A stretch of 64,000 nucleotides of DNA, taken from Betaproteobacteria bacterium UBA5216 (GTDB lineage: Bacteria > Pseudomonadota > Gammaproteobacteria > Burkholderiales > SG8-41). The stretch covers positions 7,923 through 71,922 of the forward strand of contig DHVE01000053.1 of assembly GCA_002412495.1 (NCBI GenBank), given 5' to 3'. Position 1 is the first letter of the stretch. Each line of letters begins with the position of its first letter. Shown here piece after piece: positions 26,195 through 36,599 of the stretch. The position numbers and the translations under genes were made by a program. A model generated the notes under the pieces. The model saw nothing but the letters and a program-made list of their open reading frames with translations, had not been told where the DNA came from and did no database searches.

Positions 26195-28852
26195 GTGCAT
26201 ACGCTATCCCGCAAGGAGCGACCCGCTCCCGTCTTGATCTGCGGCGACAAGGTGCTCGAATTGCCTGAGCGCCTGCTGCGAAATTCCATTGCAAGGAAGG
26301 TCTCCCTAGGCATCGCCACTATCGTCTTGGCGACTGCTACCGCAATGCTGATAACGCACTACGTATCGTCCGTCGCGGTACATTCGTTGCAGGAATCTCA
26401 CGATCTCGTGCAGGCCATGACCAGCGCGGCCAGCGACATGGAGTTCGATACGGTATCGGGCGGAATAAGTGTTTTGCAATATCTCCAAACCGGTGATCCG
26501 GCTTATCGGGACGCCTATCAGCGGCACAGTACGCACTTTCGGCAATACTCGGACCGGTTGCTCGCTCTGGCTCGATTCGAACAGTGGCAAAAACCCGCAC
26601 GCGCCATAGCCAGCCAATTCAATGAGCTGGACCGCATCAGCACCAGCCTCATTGCGCTGCCGGTAGCCGGCGACGGCACCAGCCATCCCTCGGCCGTGCC
26701 ACTGCAGGACCATCGCGCTCAACTGGACAGAATGTCGGTTCTGCAGCAACAGATAGTTACCACCATAGCCACCCAGCTCAAGCCCACACTCAAACTGTAC
26801 ACCATTGAAGCCGCCGATACCGCAAGCCGGCAGATGCTGCGCGTCCTGCTGCTGGCCGGCGGTACGTCGCTGGGCCTGCTTTTATTATCATTGCTGGCGG
26901 CCCGTTACGTACGGCGCTCGATTATTGAACCGGTGCGAAAACTCTCGGCCAGTACCGACGCCATTGCGCGTGGGGATCTCGACCATCGCGTCATTCTCGC
27001 CGGCAACGATGAATACTCCGACCTGGCGAAAAACTTTAATTACATGATCGATCAGTTGCAGAGCACCACGGTCTCCCGGGCGCTGCACGAGGAACAGGAA
27101 ATACGCCTGCGGACGCTGCTGGACGGTGTCTACGACTACGCCATTTTTTCCGTCGATGCGCATGGTTTTGTCAATCACTGGAACCAGGCAAGCACGCGCA
27201 TCCTCGGCTATGACGCCGCCGACATGCAAGGCGTGTCGTTTGCGCGAATCTTCGCGGACAAGCAGGATGCGCGGCTGGCGCGCGACGAGGGACTCGCGGC
27301 CATCGCGGAAGCAGGCCGCTTTGAAACCGACAGCAGCCTGACTCGCAAGGATGGCACAACGTTCCACGCCAACGTTGTCGTCACGCCATTAACGGCAGTG
27401 CACAGTGAAATCAAGGGATATACCGTGGTGGTGCGCGATATCACGGAACGCGTGAAAGCCGAGCGACACATTGAACAACTCGCCACCAAAGACCCGCTGA
27501 CTGGTTTGTCGAATCGCGGCATGCTGATTGAACAGATGCACACGGCCATTGTCCGGGCGGCGCGCGCGCGAACCCAACTGGCGGTTCTGTTTATCGATCT
27601 CGATCACTTCAAGGCGGTCAACGATACCTTGGGACACGCGGCCGGCGATGATTTATTGCGGGAGTGCGCGAGACGCCTGACGGAATGCGTGCGCGAGCTC
27701 GACTCGGTGGCGCGCCTCGGGGGCGACGAATTCGTGGTGCTATTGACCGACATTATCGACACCAGCATCGTTGCTCCCATCGCGCAACGCATGCTGGATT
27801 TACTCACCACCCCCTACGAACTGCACGGCCATAGCGCCCAAACGTCCGCCAGCATCGGCATTTGTTTCTATCCCATGGACGGTAACGACGTTACTACCTT
27901 GATGAAAAACGCCGATATCGCGATGTACCATGCCAAGGAACTGAACCGCAACAATTTCCAGTTTTACGCCGAAGAGATGAACCAGCGCATATTGCAACGG
28001 CTTCAGCTGGAACGTGAATTGCGCGCTGCCGTGCAAAATGGCGAATTCGTACTGCATTACCAGCCGCAAGTCGTCGTGGCCACCGGAAAAATTCGCGGCG
28101 TCGAGTCGCTGGTGCGCTGGCAGCATCCCTCGCGAGGGCTGTTATCTCCCGCCGAATTCATCTCGGTAGTGGAGGAAACCGGCTTGATCCTGCCGTTGGG
28201 TGAATGGATTTTGAATGAAGCCTGCCGCACGGTTAAAGCCTGGCGCAAAACGGGTGTCAACGTGCCTTATGTTGTCGTCAATGTGTCCGCGGCACAATTG
28301 GGCGACGGCTTGGTGACCGCCGTCAGAAACGCGTTGATTGAGCACGAAATGGAGCCTGGCTGGCTGATGCTCGAAATCACCGAAACCATGCTAATGGCAC
28401 ACGTGGAAGAAGCCATTGCCATCCTGCGGCGCATTCGTGAGTTGGGTATACGAATCGCGATGGATGATTTCGGTACTGGCTATTCATCGCTCAGCGTACT
28501 GCAGCGCCTGCCACTCGACATGCTTAAAATCGACCGCAGTTTTGTCGTCACCATAGACGACGACGCCGGCAACGCGCGCGCCGTGGCTATTATCGGCGCC
28601 ATTATCGCCATTGCCAAAGAGCTCAACCTCGGTGTCGTTGCCGAAGGCGTCGATTCAACCACGCAGCTGGCGTTCCTCCGCACACTGAACTGCGATACCT
28701 ATCAAGGATATCTTTTCAGCAAACCCGTGGATGCCGCCGCGATTGAAAGGTTATTCGCGGCGCCCGTAAGATCCGTGCTCGAAGATCATAACGGGCGCGC
28801 GATTACCATGACAACCAAAGTTTCCATGGAATTGCCGGTCGATGCGCATTGA
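26195..28852 (+). CDS. HAMP-PAS-GGDEF-EAL c-di-GMP enzyme
   Basis: An 885-aa inner-membrane protein. TM1 lies at about 35-57, followed by a periplasmic region of about 150 aa resembling a four-helix sensor, TM2 at about 211-236, HAMP (PVRKLSASTDAIARGDLDHRV), PAS (FSVDAHGFVNHWNQASTRILGY), GGDEF with intact RLGGDEF near 509, and EAL with RGVESLVRW near 637 (Ser in place of Ala) plus DDFGTGYSSL and VVAEGVDS. Both cyclase and phosphodiesterase activities look possible. The GTG start has AAAGGG upstream. Its last 11 nt overlap the following Bug gene, so the periplasmic receptor may feed this sensor. Confidence 0.92.
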   Translation: MHTLSRKERPAPVLICGDKVLELPERLLRNSIARKVSLGIATIVLATATAMLITHYVSSVAVHSLQESHDLVQAMTSAASDMEFDTVSGGISVLQYLQTGDPAYRDAYQRHSTHFRQYSDRLLALARFEQWQKPARAIASQFNELDRISTSLIALPVAGDGTSHPSAVPLQDHRAQLDRMSVLQQQIVTTIATQLKPTLKLYTIEAADTASRQMLRVLLLAGGTSLGLLLLSLLAARYVRRSIIEPVRKLSASTDAIARGDLDHRVILAGNDEYSDLAKNFNYMIDQLQSTTVSRALHEEQEIRLRTLLDGVYDYAIFSVDAHGFVNHWNQASTRILGYDAADMQGVSFARIFADKQDARLARDEGLAAIAEAGRFETDSSLTRKDGTTFHANVVVTPLTAVHSEIKGYTVVVRDITERVKAERHIEQLATKDPLTGLSNRGMLIEQMHTAIVRAARARTQLAVLFIDLDHFKAVNDTLGHAAGDDLLRECARRLTECVRELDSVARLGGDEFVVLLTDIIDTSIVAPIAQRMLDLLTTPYELHGHSAQTSASIGICFYPMDGNDVTTLMKNADIAMYHAKELNRNNFQFYAEEMNQRILQRLQLERELRAAVQNGEFVLHYQPQVVVATGKIRGVESLVRWQHPSRGLLSPAEFISVVEETGLILPLGEWILNEACRTVKAWRKTGVNVPYVVVNVSAAQLGDGLVTAVRNALIEHEMEPGWLMLEITETMLMAHVEEAIAILRRIRELGIRIAMDDFGTGYSSLSVLQRLPLDMLKIDRSFVVTIDDDAGNARAVAIIGAIIAIAKELNLGVVAEGVDSTTQLAFLRTLNCDTYQGYLFSKPVDAAAIERLFAAPVRSVLEDHNGRAITMTTKVSMELPVDAH

Positions 28853-29834
28853 TGCCCCGCGCTGCCTGGCCGCGGCTTGCGTGTTCCTGACTGCAGGCTG
28901 TTTCGCGCAAACCGCAACACCGGGATCCACGCCTGCGTATCCGTCCAAGCCCATCCGTCTGATACACGGTTACGCATCGGGCAGTTCGATGGATCTCAAC
29001 GCGAGAACGGTCGCGCAGAGGCTCTCGGAAGCGTTCGGGCAACAAGTCATCGTGGATATCCGGACCGGCGCCACCGGTGTGATCGCGGCGGAGTTGGTCA
29101 TGAACAGCGTTGCCGACGGATACACCTTGCTAGCCGCGCCGGGCTCCGCCCTGACCGCCACACCGCATTTGCAGAAGGTGCCGTTTGATCCGTTGAAGGA
29201 CTTCACCGCCATCGCCCCCTTCGGGGATTTTTCGTTTCTGCTGGCGGGACATCCTGCTTTGCCGGCAAAAAATGCCCGCGACCTTATTGCAATGGCGAAA
29301 GCGCGCCCCGGCAACCTGTCGTATGGCTCCAATGGGGTGGGCAGCGCCTATCACATCGCCGGCGCCTTGTTCGCCACCCTGGCCGGCATACAGTTGCTGC
29401 ATGTGCCGTATCGTGGCGGGGGCGCCACGGCCATCACCGATCTGGTCAGCGGGCGCGTTGATATGATGTGGAATAACCCTGCTTTTCTACTGCCGAATGT
29501 GCGGGCCGGCAAACTCAAGGCACTTGGCGTCACCGGCCGGCAGCGCATACCTGGAATCAAAGACGTGCCGACGATTGCCGAAAGCGGATTGCCCGGCTAT
29601 GAGATATCCGGCTGGCAAGGTCTGCTCGGCCCTGCGCACCTGCCCAAGGGCGTGGTAGCCCGCCTGCACGGGGCGCTGCTCGATGCGTTTTCCACATCCG
29701 CCATGCAAACCCTCTGGGAATCGCGCGGCATGACCTTCGTGCAACAATCGCCCGAACAATTTTCCCTGCGTCTGCGCCAGGATTTCGAGACCTATGGCAA
29801 ACTGATCCGGCAGGTGGGCAACAAAATCGACTGA
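28842..29834 (+). CDS. divergent Bug/TctC-family solute-binding protein
   Basis: A 330-aa receptor beginning MRIDAPRCLAAACVFLTAGCFAQ. The LTAGC could be a weak lipobox, so it may be a lipoprotein. The ligand loop is SGSSMD rather than GGxxD, and the usual DNRPGAGG is DIRTGATG. The rest (VADGYTLL, VPFDPLKDFTAI, ESGLPGYEISGW) is typical. It overlaps the GGDEF/EAL gene by 11 nt, the only Bug gene here fused transcriptionally to a signalling gene. Confidence 0.9.
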   Translation: MRIDAPRCLAAACVFLTAGCFAQTATPGSTPAYPSKPIRLIHGYASGSSMDLNARTVAQRLSEAFGQQVIVDIRTGATGVIAAELVMNSVADGYTLLAAPGSALTATPHLQKVPFDPLKDFTAIAPFGDFSFLLAGHPALPAKNARDLIAMAKARPGNLSYGSNGVGSAYHIAGALFATLAGIQLLHVPYRGGGATAITDLVSGRVDMMWNNPAFLLPNVRAGKLKALGVTGRQRIPGIKDVPTIAESGLPGYEISGWQGLLGPAHLPKGVVARLHGALLDAFSTSAMQTLWESRGMTFVQQSPEQFSLRLRQDFETYGKLIRQVGNKID

Positions 29835-29844
29835 GACGCGGATC

Positions 29845-30489
29845 TCAGAGCGATGTCAGTCCTTCGCGCACGGCATACTTGGTCAATTCCGCTACCGTGC
29901 GCAAGTCAAGTTTGCGCATCATGTTGCGCCGATGCGCCTCCACGGTGCCTTCCGTGATGCCCAGTCGGCGGGCAATCGCCGTGGTGCGCACACCGTCGGC
30001 CACCAGCCGCAGCACTTCCCGCTCTCGTGCACTCAGCGGCGACACATTGGTCGCTGTTGTGTCGGCATCCGGCAAAAACTGCCCCATCACCAGGGAGGTA
30101 ACTTCCGGGCTGAGAAAGTTTTGCCCCGCAGCCACCGCACGTATCGCCCGCGGCAACTCCGTCGCCGCGGCGGCCTTAGAAACATAGCCCGCGGCACCCG
30201 CCTTTAACGACTCCTGCACGAAACGCTTATCCATGTAAGCGGACAGCACCAGAATCCGCATTTGCGGCATTTCCTTATATAGCGTCTGCGCGACCTGCAC
30301 ACCATTGACGCCGGGCATTGCGATATCAAGCACCAGCACATCTGGCCTGCAATCACGGGCAAGCGTCATCGTCGATGACCCATCTTCGGTCACCCCCGCA
30401 ATTTCCATGTCTGGCTCGTTTTTTAATATCAGTATCAGCGCATCGCGCAGCATTCGATGATCGTCTGCCAGCATGACTCGAATGGACAT
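29845..30489 (-). CDS. NarL/FixJ-family response regulator
   Basis: A 214-aa two-component regulator. The receiver domain has an acidic pocket MLADDH, phospho-acceptor Asp55 in VLVLDIAMPG, and Lys near 104 (YVSKAAAA). The C-terminal LuxR-type HTH is LSAREREVLRLVADGVRTTAIARRLGITEGTVEAHRRNMMRKL. The ATG is preceded by AAGGG. The kinase gene lies 240 nt upstream on the same strand and is its likely partner. Confidence 0.94.
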   Translation of the reverse strand: MSIRVMLADDHRMLRDALILILKNEPDMEIAGVTEDGSSTMTLARDCRPDVLVLDIAMPGVNGVQVAQTLYKEMPQMRILVLSAYMDKRFVQESLKAGAAGYVSKAAAATELPRAIRAVAAGQNFLSPEVTSLVMGQFLPDADTTATNVSPLSAREREVLRLVADGVRTTAIARRLGITEGTVEAHRRNMMRKLDLRTVAELTKYAVREGLTSL

Positions 30490-30729
30490 TGGTTCTTACC
30501 CTTTTCAAAAACATGAACACTGCCATGGATCGCGGCACCGGAAATTGCGCCTGCGCTGCTGCGCCTTTGCACGGATGCGATACATGGATATTCACAATCT
30601 ATTGCGAAGGAAACAATCCCCGCTATCTGCAATTCCAGTACCGGTTATTCCATACACCCGAATTTGCACTCATCCCGTTCACCACAAATGAGCGCAGGTC
30701 ACAGAAATTAACTTTCCATTTATAATCAA

Positions 30730-33492
30730 TTACTTGCATTCATGCAATGTCGTCTGCTCCGTCAGCGGAATCGAGAGTGTCACCACGGTGCCCTCCCCTG
30801 CAGCACTCCAGACTCTCGCGCTGCCCCCGATATAACTGATGCGCTCGCGCACACTGACCAGTCCCAGCCCGCTCCCCGGAATCCGGGTATCGAACCCAAT
30901 CCCCTCGTCGCTTACGGTAACGACTATCGCATCATCAGCACGTTGCGTATCCACATGCGCGCGTTTCACTCCGGCGTGCCGTACCACGTTGATCAGCAAT
31001 TCTCGTATCAGCCGAAACGTAATGGATTGACTCAATTCTGGAAGCGGCTTGGCCTCGCCATCATCACTCACGCCCACGCGCAACCCGTACTGCCGGAACA
31101 TTTCATCCGCCAGCCAATCCAGCGCGGGCGACAGGCCCAGTTGCCGCAACACCGGCGGACTGAGATCGAATTCCATGGAACGGATAGCGGCATTCGTGTC
31201 ATCAATGATGCGGGTGATTTCACGCAAACGATCATGCACTTGGCTGGCTTTACCATCCTCAAGGGTCGATGTCAATTTGATCCGCGCCAAATTAAGCAAT
31301 TGCCCGATCCCATCATGCAAGTCGTGAGCGATGCGGGTGCGTTCGGCTTCGAGCAGTTCCGCTTGGCGTGCGGACAACTGGCGCAACTTGTCGTTGGAAT
31401 CGCGCAATGCCTGTTGCGCGATGACGCGGTCGTTGATATCGCGGCACACGGCCTGATGGTAGGCAACACGATTGTTCCTTATAAAGGCATTCACATGCTG
31501 ACCGACCCATACCACCCTGCCGTCCTTGCCGATCGCCGGAAACTCGCGATAGGTGCGCGGTGTCCGCGCTCTGAAATGCTCGCGATAAAACGAATCAACC
31601 TCCGCGCGATAATCAGGATGAACAAAATCGAGATAACAGCGTCCCAGCAACTCATCGCTGCGGTAACCGAGCATCCCCGCCGCGACATCCGTATTGACAT
31701 AAGTGAAATACCCCGACGGATTGGTCCGATAAATCAGATCACTCGCCTGTTCCACCAGCTCGCGATATTGCTCTTCGCGCTCCCGCAATTTTTCCAGTTC
31801 CGCGAGCTTGCGGGCCGATATGTCCCGCGAGATGGTCAATAAACTAATTACCTTCCCGGAGGCATCCAGTATGGGCGTCACCTCCGCCTCACGCCATGTG
31901 CCGGGATCCACATAGGCATTGCGCTCGAACACCATTGCACGGCCCGCCGAAATGACCTGCTTCTCCTGAGCGTCAATTCGCACCGCGACCTCTTGCGGAC
32001 GAAGCTCAAAGACGGTTCTTCCGATGATTTTTTCTTCGGGGAGCCCCATTTGCATTTGCGCGGCACGATTCAGCATCAGAAAGCGGCCCTGCGTATCCTT
32101 CAGGCGAACTTCCTCCGGCATCGCATCGAGCAAGGTGCGGAAACGTTGCTCCGATTCGCGCAGCGCGATTTCCGTTTCCTTACGCTCGGTGATGTCCTGA
32201 TGCATGGCCACCAGACGCGCTGCCTTGCCGTCCTGGCCCGCGAACATCACCTGAAACGACTCAACATGCCGCACGACCCCGTCCGTGCGCACCATTCGAT
32301 ACTGTACGGTATGCCCCTCCAGGGTTTCGAGTGAACGGTTGCGCACCGCAAGAAAATGCGCCCTGTCGTCCGGATGCACCTGATCCTTATAGAAGGGATA
32401 CCTGCCGCTCTCCGGCAAGGGCCCACGCAGCCACTCGGGCGAATCGCTAAAGGTGAGTTCATCGCGCTGAACATCCCAGTCGATGACGATGATTTTCGCG
32501 GCCGCGCGCGCGACACGAAACCGTTCCTCGTTTTCACGCAGCTTTTGCTCGCTCGCGCGCAGCGCCGCGGTGCGCGCGGTCACCTGCGCATCGAGTTCCG
32601 CATGGGCGCGCCGCAATTCATCCACCACCCGTTGCCGGTGGCGGTTAATGGCCACGAGCAACAACGCGCCCGCGCTCGCCAGCACCAGAAAAGTCTGCAC
32701 CAGCAACGCGCTTTCTTCACGTGTTCGTCCCGCCGCGGAATAGGGGCCCAGCTCGAGGGCCGTGAAGTGCAGCGCCATCATGGCCACCACGGTGACTGTC
32801 ACCACCGTCCCGGGCAATCCGAACCGCAAAACCGCCCACAACACGGGTGGCAGCAGCAGGAAGACCAGCGGCAGGTTCGTATGAAAGATGAAATACGTCG
32901 ACGCCAGTAGCAACGCCATCAACACGACCGCCTCCAGACAGCGCTGCATCGCCACGCGGCCCTGCGTGACGCGACGCTGCGCGAGCATCAGCACTGGCGG
33001 GGACACGAGCAGGCCACCGAGACTATATGAAGTCCAGTCCAGCAGCAGCTCGAATGCGGACACCGGCTTGGCTTCGAAAACGTGCAAAATCCACTCTACG
33101 ATGGCGCTTATCGCCGCCCCTGGCAGTACGGTCAGTACGACCAAAGCAAACATGCCACGAGGCGCGTCGAAACGGTACGGGGAATCACTGACCCGGCGAA
33201 TCAACCATGCCGCGCATAGCATGCCTGAAATGTGTCCCGCCGTATCGAACAGCGCATGCGTGACAGTGTCGTGGCAGATCCATATTTCGGCAGCAAACCC
33301 CGCGCACAAAGCGACTATCGTCCATCGCGGCCAGCACCGCGGCTCGCTCAACAGCAACAAGGCTAGATAAATTCCGCTGGAAAATGCGCCACCGACGCCG
33401 TGACCTTGCGCCAGCTTCAAATAATCCCCCAGCGCCGCGGTCGCAAGACTTGCCACCGCGAAGAAACACAATCGGCTGGCGCCGCACGTCAC
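30730..33492 (-). CDS. MASE1-PAS sensor histidine kinase (NarX/HisKA_3 type)
   Basis: A roughly 920-aa kinase. The N-terminus has several transmembrane helices of a MASE1-like integral sensor (about 1-290), then three PAS domains (the last two introduced by RTLLDAMPEEVRLKDTQGRF and YRELVEQASDLIYRTNPSGYF), HisKA_3 with phospho-His in RIAHDLHDGIGQLLN near 722, and HATPase with SDEGIGFDTRIPGSGLGLVSVRERI. The GTG at 33492 overlaps the stop of the upstream acyl-CoA synthetase gene (GTGA); an ATG at 33531 is the alternative. It probably phosphorylates the NarL-type regulator at 29845. Confidence 0.9.
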   Translation of the reverse strand: MTCGASRLCFFAVASLATAALGDYLKLAQGHGVGGAFSSGIYLALLLLSEPRCWPRWTIVALCAGFAAEIWICHDTVTHALFDTAGHISGMLCAAWLIRRVSDSPYRFDAPRGMFALVVLTVLPGAAISAIVEWILHVFEAKPVSAFELLLDWTSYSLGGLLVSPPVLMLAQRRVTQGRVAMQRCLEAVVLMALLLASTYFIFHTNLPLVFLLLPPVLWAVLRFGLPGTVVTVTVVAMMALHFTALELGPYSAAGRTREESALLVQTFLVLASAGALLLVAINRHRQRVVDELRRAHAELDAQVTARTAALRASEQKLRENEERFRVARAAAKIIVIDWDVQRDELTFSDSPEWLRGPLPESGRYPFYKDQVHPDDRAHFLAVRNRSLETLEGHTVQYRMVRTDGVVRHVESFQVMFAGQDGKAARLVAMHQDITERKETEIALRESEQRFRTLLDAMPEEVRLKDTQGRFLMLNRAAQMQMGLPEEKIIGRTVFELRPQEVAVRIDAQEKQVISAGRAMVFERNAYVDPGTWREAEVTPILDASGKVISLLTISRDISARKLAELEKLREREEQYRELVEQASDLIYRTNPSGYFTYVNTDVAAGMLGYRSDELLGRCYLDFVHPDYRAEVDSFYREHFRARTPRTYREFPAIGKDGRVVWVGQHVNAFIRNNRVAYHQAVCRDINDRVIAQQALRDSNDKLRQLSARQAELLEAERTRIAHDLHDGIGQLLNLARIKLTSTLEDGKASQVHDRLREITRIIDDTNAAIRSMEFDLSPPVLRQLGLSPALDWLADEMFRQYGLRVGVSDDGEAKPLPELSQSITFRLIRELLINVVRHAGVKRAHVDTQRADDAIVVTVSDEGIGFDTRIPGSGLGLVSVRERISYIGGSARVWSAAGEGTVVTLSIPLTEQTTLHECK

Positions 33493-35582
33493 GGCAAACC
33501 ATTCCCGCGTATCACGGCATCCGCGGCCCACGCGCCGTCAACACCGGCGATCAGCGGGTTGATCTCCACTTCCGACAATTGATCCGCGTGCTCTGCCATC
33601 AGCCAAGACAACCGGCTCACGGCATTTGCGAGCGCAACTATGTCACAGGCTGGCTGGCCCCGAAAACCTTGCAGGATGCGCGCGGCCTTGAGACCAAGAA
33701 GCATTTCGCGCGCAGTATCCGTATCAATGGGTGCGTAACGGCGCGCCACGTCACTAAAAAGCTCGGCATTAATGCCTCCGAACCCCACCATCACCAACGG
33801 GCCGAACGATGGATTATTCAGGGCGCCCACGATGAGTTCAACACCGCGCGCCATCTCTTCCACCAACCAGCCGCGTATGCGCGCATCGGGCTTGTACTCA
33901 GCAACGCGAGGCGCCATCTCTGCTAGGCATTGTTTTAGTTGAATCATATTTTCAATACCCACGTGCACTCCACCCGCTTCGGTTTTATGCGGCAAATCCG
34001 GACTGACGACCTTAAGCACCACCGGAAACCGAAGATCACACGACGCGAACCCGGCTTCCGCTCCCGCCTCGATAAACAGCCGCTTGGGCGTCGCGATGCC
34101 ATACGATTCAAGTAGCGCCTTACCCTGCAGCTCATCAACTTCATTATGCACGGGCGGCAGTTGTTTTGCGGTTGCAGAAGGCAACAAGTCCGGCCGTGCT
34201 CTCGCACGTTCACACTTGCGCGCGAAAGTATTCAGCGCGCTCGCCGCATAAACCAAACGCCCCGGCGCCTCGTAACACGGCACGCCGGCTGCCTCTACAC
34301 CCGGCATCCAGGCGGCTGATTCACGCACGGTGCCCGTCAGGCTAATGAGAACCGGCTTGTCGCTGGCATTCACCGCAGCCACGAAATGTTCCGCCCACAC
34401 CGGCGCATCGCGCCCCGGATAAGAGCGCAGAATCAGCATGTCCACGTTCGGGTCATCGAGCACGGCCTGCGTGGCCGCGCTGAACTCCACTTCTTTTTGC
34501 GCAATGGCGGCGGTGACGTCGATCGGATTCGCGGTTGAAGCAAAATCGGGCACCACGGGTTCAAGGGCTGCAAGTGTTGCTGCCGACATCGCCGGCAAAA
34601 TCAGGCCGGAACGCTCGCAGGCATCGGACAGCAATACACCAGCGCCGCCACTGGTGGTGACAATCGCCACGCGATTGCCGCGCGGCCGCTTGCTGGAACG
34701 GAATACGCGCGCGGCATCAATCAGATCGTAAATCTCGCGTATCTCGATAAATCCGCCTTCGCGAAAGGCATCGCGATACCAGTCGTAATCCTCGGTGAGA
34801 TTCGCGGTATGCGACACGGCGGCGCGGCTGCCGGCCCGTGTGTTGCCCACCTTCCATACCGCGATGGGCTTGCCGATTTCGAGGGCACGCCGACCCAGCG
34901 CGCGCAAGCGCCGCCCGTTGCCGATGCCTTCCATATAAACGGCAATCAGCCGCGTCGCCTCGTCTTCCAGAAAATGCTCAATAAAATCGAGCGTATCGAG
35001 ACTGCTTTCGTTGCCGGTGGAAACCATATGGTCAAAGCCGATGCCCGCCTCTTCGCAATAGGTCATGATCGAGTAGGCAAATCCACCGCTTTGCGAAATC
35101 ATGGCCACCGGCCCGCCGCGCCAATCGTGTTTGCGAAATGCCGCGCCGAATCCGGCGAATACCCGGGCGCGCAAATTCATCATGCCGATGCAGTTCGGTC
35201 CAACCGCGCGCACGCCGGACAATTTCAGCGCCGCCTGCAAACGCGCTTCGAGCGCGGCACCCCGCTCACCGATTTCACGAAAACCGGCACTCAATATCAA
35301 TGCATACGGAATGCCCTTCCTGCCGCAGGCCTCGATGGCGCTCGGCACGTCAATGGCCGGCACGGCAATCACCGCCAGGTCACAGGCTTGCGGCAAGGCA
35401 TCCACGCTGGCGTAACACGGCCGGCCATCGATTTCGGTATAGCGCGGATTGACCGCGAACACCGCTCCCGTATAGCCCAGATGCGTGAGCGAATAGAGTG
35501 GTTGCCCACCCGCGCGGCGGGAATCTTGCGTGGCGCCTACAATCGCGACCGAGCGCGGATCAAACAAAGAGTGAAGTGACAT
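33489..35582 (-). CDS. ADP-forming acetate-CoA ligase family protein
   Basis: A 697-aa single-chain NDP-forming acyl-CoA synthetase. It has a CoA-binding Rossmann domain (LFDPRSVAIVGATQDSRRAG, 1-130), a succinyl-CoA-ligase-like region with the phospho-His in AVSHTANLTEDY (about 260), and a C-terminal ATP-grasp domain (LLESYGIATPKRLF to NPLIAG). It reversibly couples acyl-CoA and ADP + Pi. In this cluster it may activate the product of upstream ring or dicarboxylate breakdown. It is coupled downstream to the histidine kinase gene. Confidence 0.9.
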   Translation of the reverse strand: MSLHSLFDPRSVAIVGATQDSRRAGGQPLYSLTHLGYTGAVFAVNPRYTEIDGRPCYASVDALPQACDLAVIAVPAIDVPSAIEACGRKGIPYALILSAGFREIGERGAALEARLQAALKLSGVRAVGPNCIGMMNLRARVFAGFGAAFRKHDWRGGPVAMISQSGGFAYSIMTYCEEAGIGFDHMVSTGNESSLDTLDFIEHFLEDEATRLIAVYMEGIGNGRRLRALGRRALEIGKPIAVWKVGNTRAGSRAAVSHTANLTEDYDWYRDAFREGGFIEIREIYDLIDAARVFRSSKRPRGNRVAIVTTSGGAGVLLSDACERSGLILPAMSAATLAALEPVVPDFASTANPIDVTAAIAQKEVEFSAATQAVLDDPNVDMLILRSYPGRDAPVWAEHFVAAVNASDKPVLISLTGTVRESAAWMPGVEAAGVPCYEAPGRLVYAASALNTFARKCERARARPDLLPSATAKQLPPVHNEVDELQGKALLESYGIATPKRLFIEAGAEAGFASCDLRFPVVLKVVSPDLPHKTEAGGVHVGIENMIQLKQCLAEMAPRVAEYKPDARIRGWLVEEMARGVELIVGALNNPSFGPLVMVGFGGINAELFSDVARRYAPIDTDTAREMLLGLKAARILQGFRGQPACDIVALANAVSRLSWLMAEHADQLSEVEINPLIAGVDGAWAADAVIRGNGLP

Positions 35583-35609
35583 AACTATATGTTTTTATTA
35601 ATATTTTAT

Positions 35610-36596
35610 CTAATCGAGTTTTAGGCTAATTTCTCTGCCCACCTTGCCCCACTTGGCGATCTCCGCGCGCAGCATGGCGGAAAACTCCGCCGAAGAACCT
35701 GGCGCGGCCTCGACCCCCTCCGCGCTGAATCGCTCGCGGTTGGAATTCCTCGACATCACCTTTGCAACCTCCGCATTGAGCCGTTCAATCACGCCGCCCG
35801 GCGTTTTCGCAGGCACCATCAATCCCCACCAGTTAAGCACCTCGTAACCGGGAATGGTTTCCGCGATGGTGGGCACGTCGGGCAGCGCTACCGACCGCTT
35901 AGAGGTTGTCATCGCAATCGCGCGCAAACGCCCCGTGCTGGTGTGCGGCTTGGCGACGATCACACTGGTCTGCATCAGTTGCACGTGGCCGCCAACCAGA
36001 TCCGTCAATGCCGGCGCAGCGCCCTTGTACGGCACGTGCGTCATGCGCACGCCGGAAAATCGCAGCAGTTCCATGCCCATGTGCGTGGGACTGCCCTGCC
36101 CCGATGACGCGTAAATCAATTGTCCCGGCTGGCTCTTGGCCAGCGCGATCAAGTCCTTGACGCTGCGAACCGGCAGCGACGGATGCGTAATCAGCATCAG
36201 CGGCGTGACGGCGATCAGGCCCACCGCCGCGAAATCACTGATCGAATCGTAGGGCAGCTTGCGCACGCCTCCGTTGATCGTGTACGACGGCGTATTCACC
36301 AGCAACGTATGGCCGTCTGGCGGCGCACGCGCGACGATTTCCGTGCCTAGCACGGTACCCGCGCCACCGCGATTATCCACAAACACGTTTTGTCCAAAAA
36401 TTTCCGTCAATTCGGCCGCCAGCGTGCGTGCAATAATGTCGGATGCGCCGCCTGCGCTGAACGGCACCACGATGCGCACCGGCTTCTGCGGAAACGATTG
36501 CGCCATGCCCGGACTGACCGAGACCATCCCTATCCCAATCCCCACACTGGCCCAGGCCAGCACGTGCCCCATTGCCCGCGGCCGATTCTTATTCAT
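35610..36596 (-). CDS. Bug/TctC-family periplasmic solute-binding protein
   Basis: A 328-aa receptor with a signal peptide ending SPGMAQ. Its ligand loop is PFSAGGASDIIART with the conserved Asp, then DNRGGAGTVLGTEIVARAPPDGHTLL. It lies 3 nt after the Bug gene at 36600 on the same strand, so two receptors are made in tandem ahead of the CoA-ligase gene. Confidence 0.93.
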   Translation of the reverse strand: MNKNRPRAMGHVLAWASVGIGIGMVSVSPGMAQSFPQKPVRIVVPFSAGGASDIIARTLAAELTEIFGQNVFVDNRGGAGTVLGTEIVARAPPDGHTLLVNTPSYTINGGVRKLPYDSISDFAAVGLIAVTPLMLITHPSLPVRSVKDLIALAKSQPGQLIYASSGQGSPTHMGMELLRFSGVRMTHVPYKGAAPALTDLVGGHVQLMQTSVIVAKPHTSTGRLRAIAMTTSKRSVALPDVPTIAETIPGYEVLNWWGLMVPAKTPGGVIERLNAEVAKVMSRNSNRERFSAEGVEAAPGSSAEFSAMLRAEIAKWGKVGREISLKLD

Positions 36597-36599
36597 CGC

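Noticed and set aside
30490..30729. 78-aa plus-strand ORF between response regulator and kinase
   Set aside because: No Shine-Dalgarno, no recognisable character; likely leader space.
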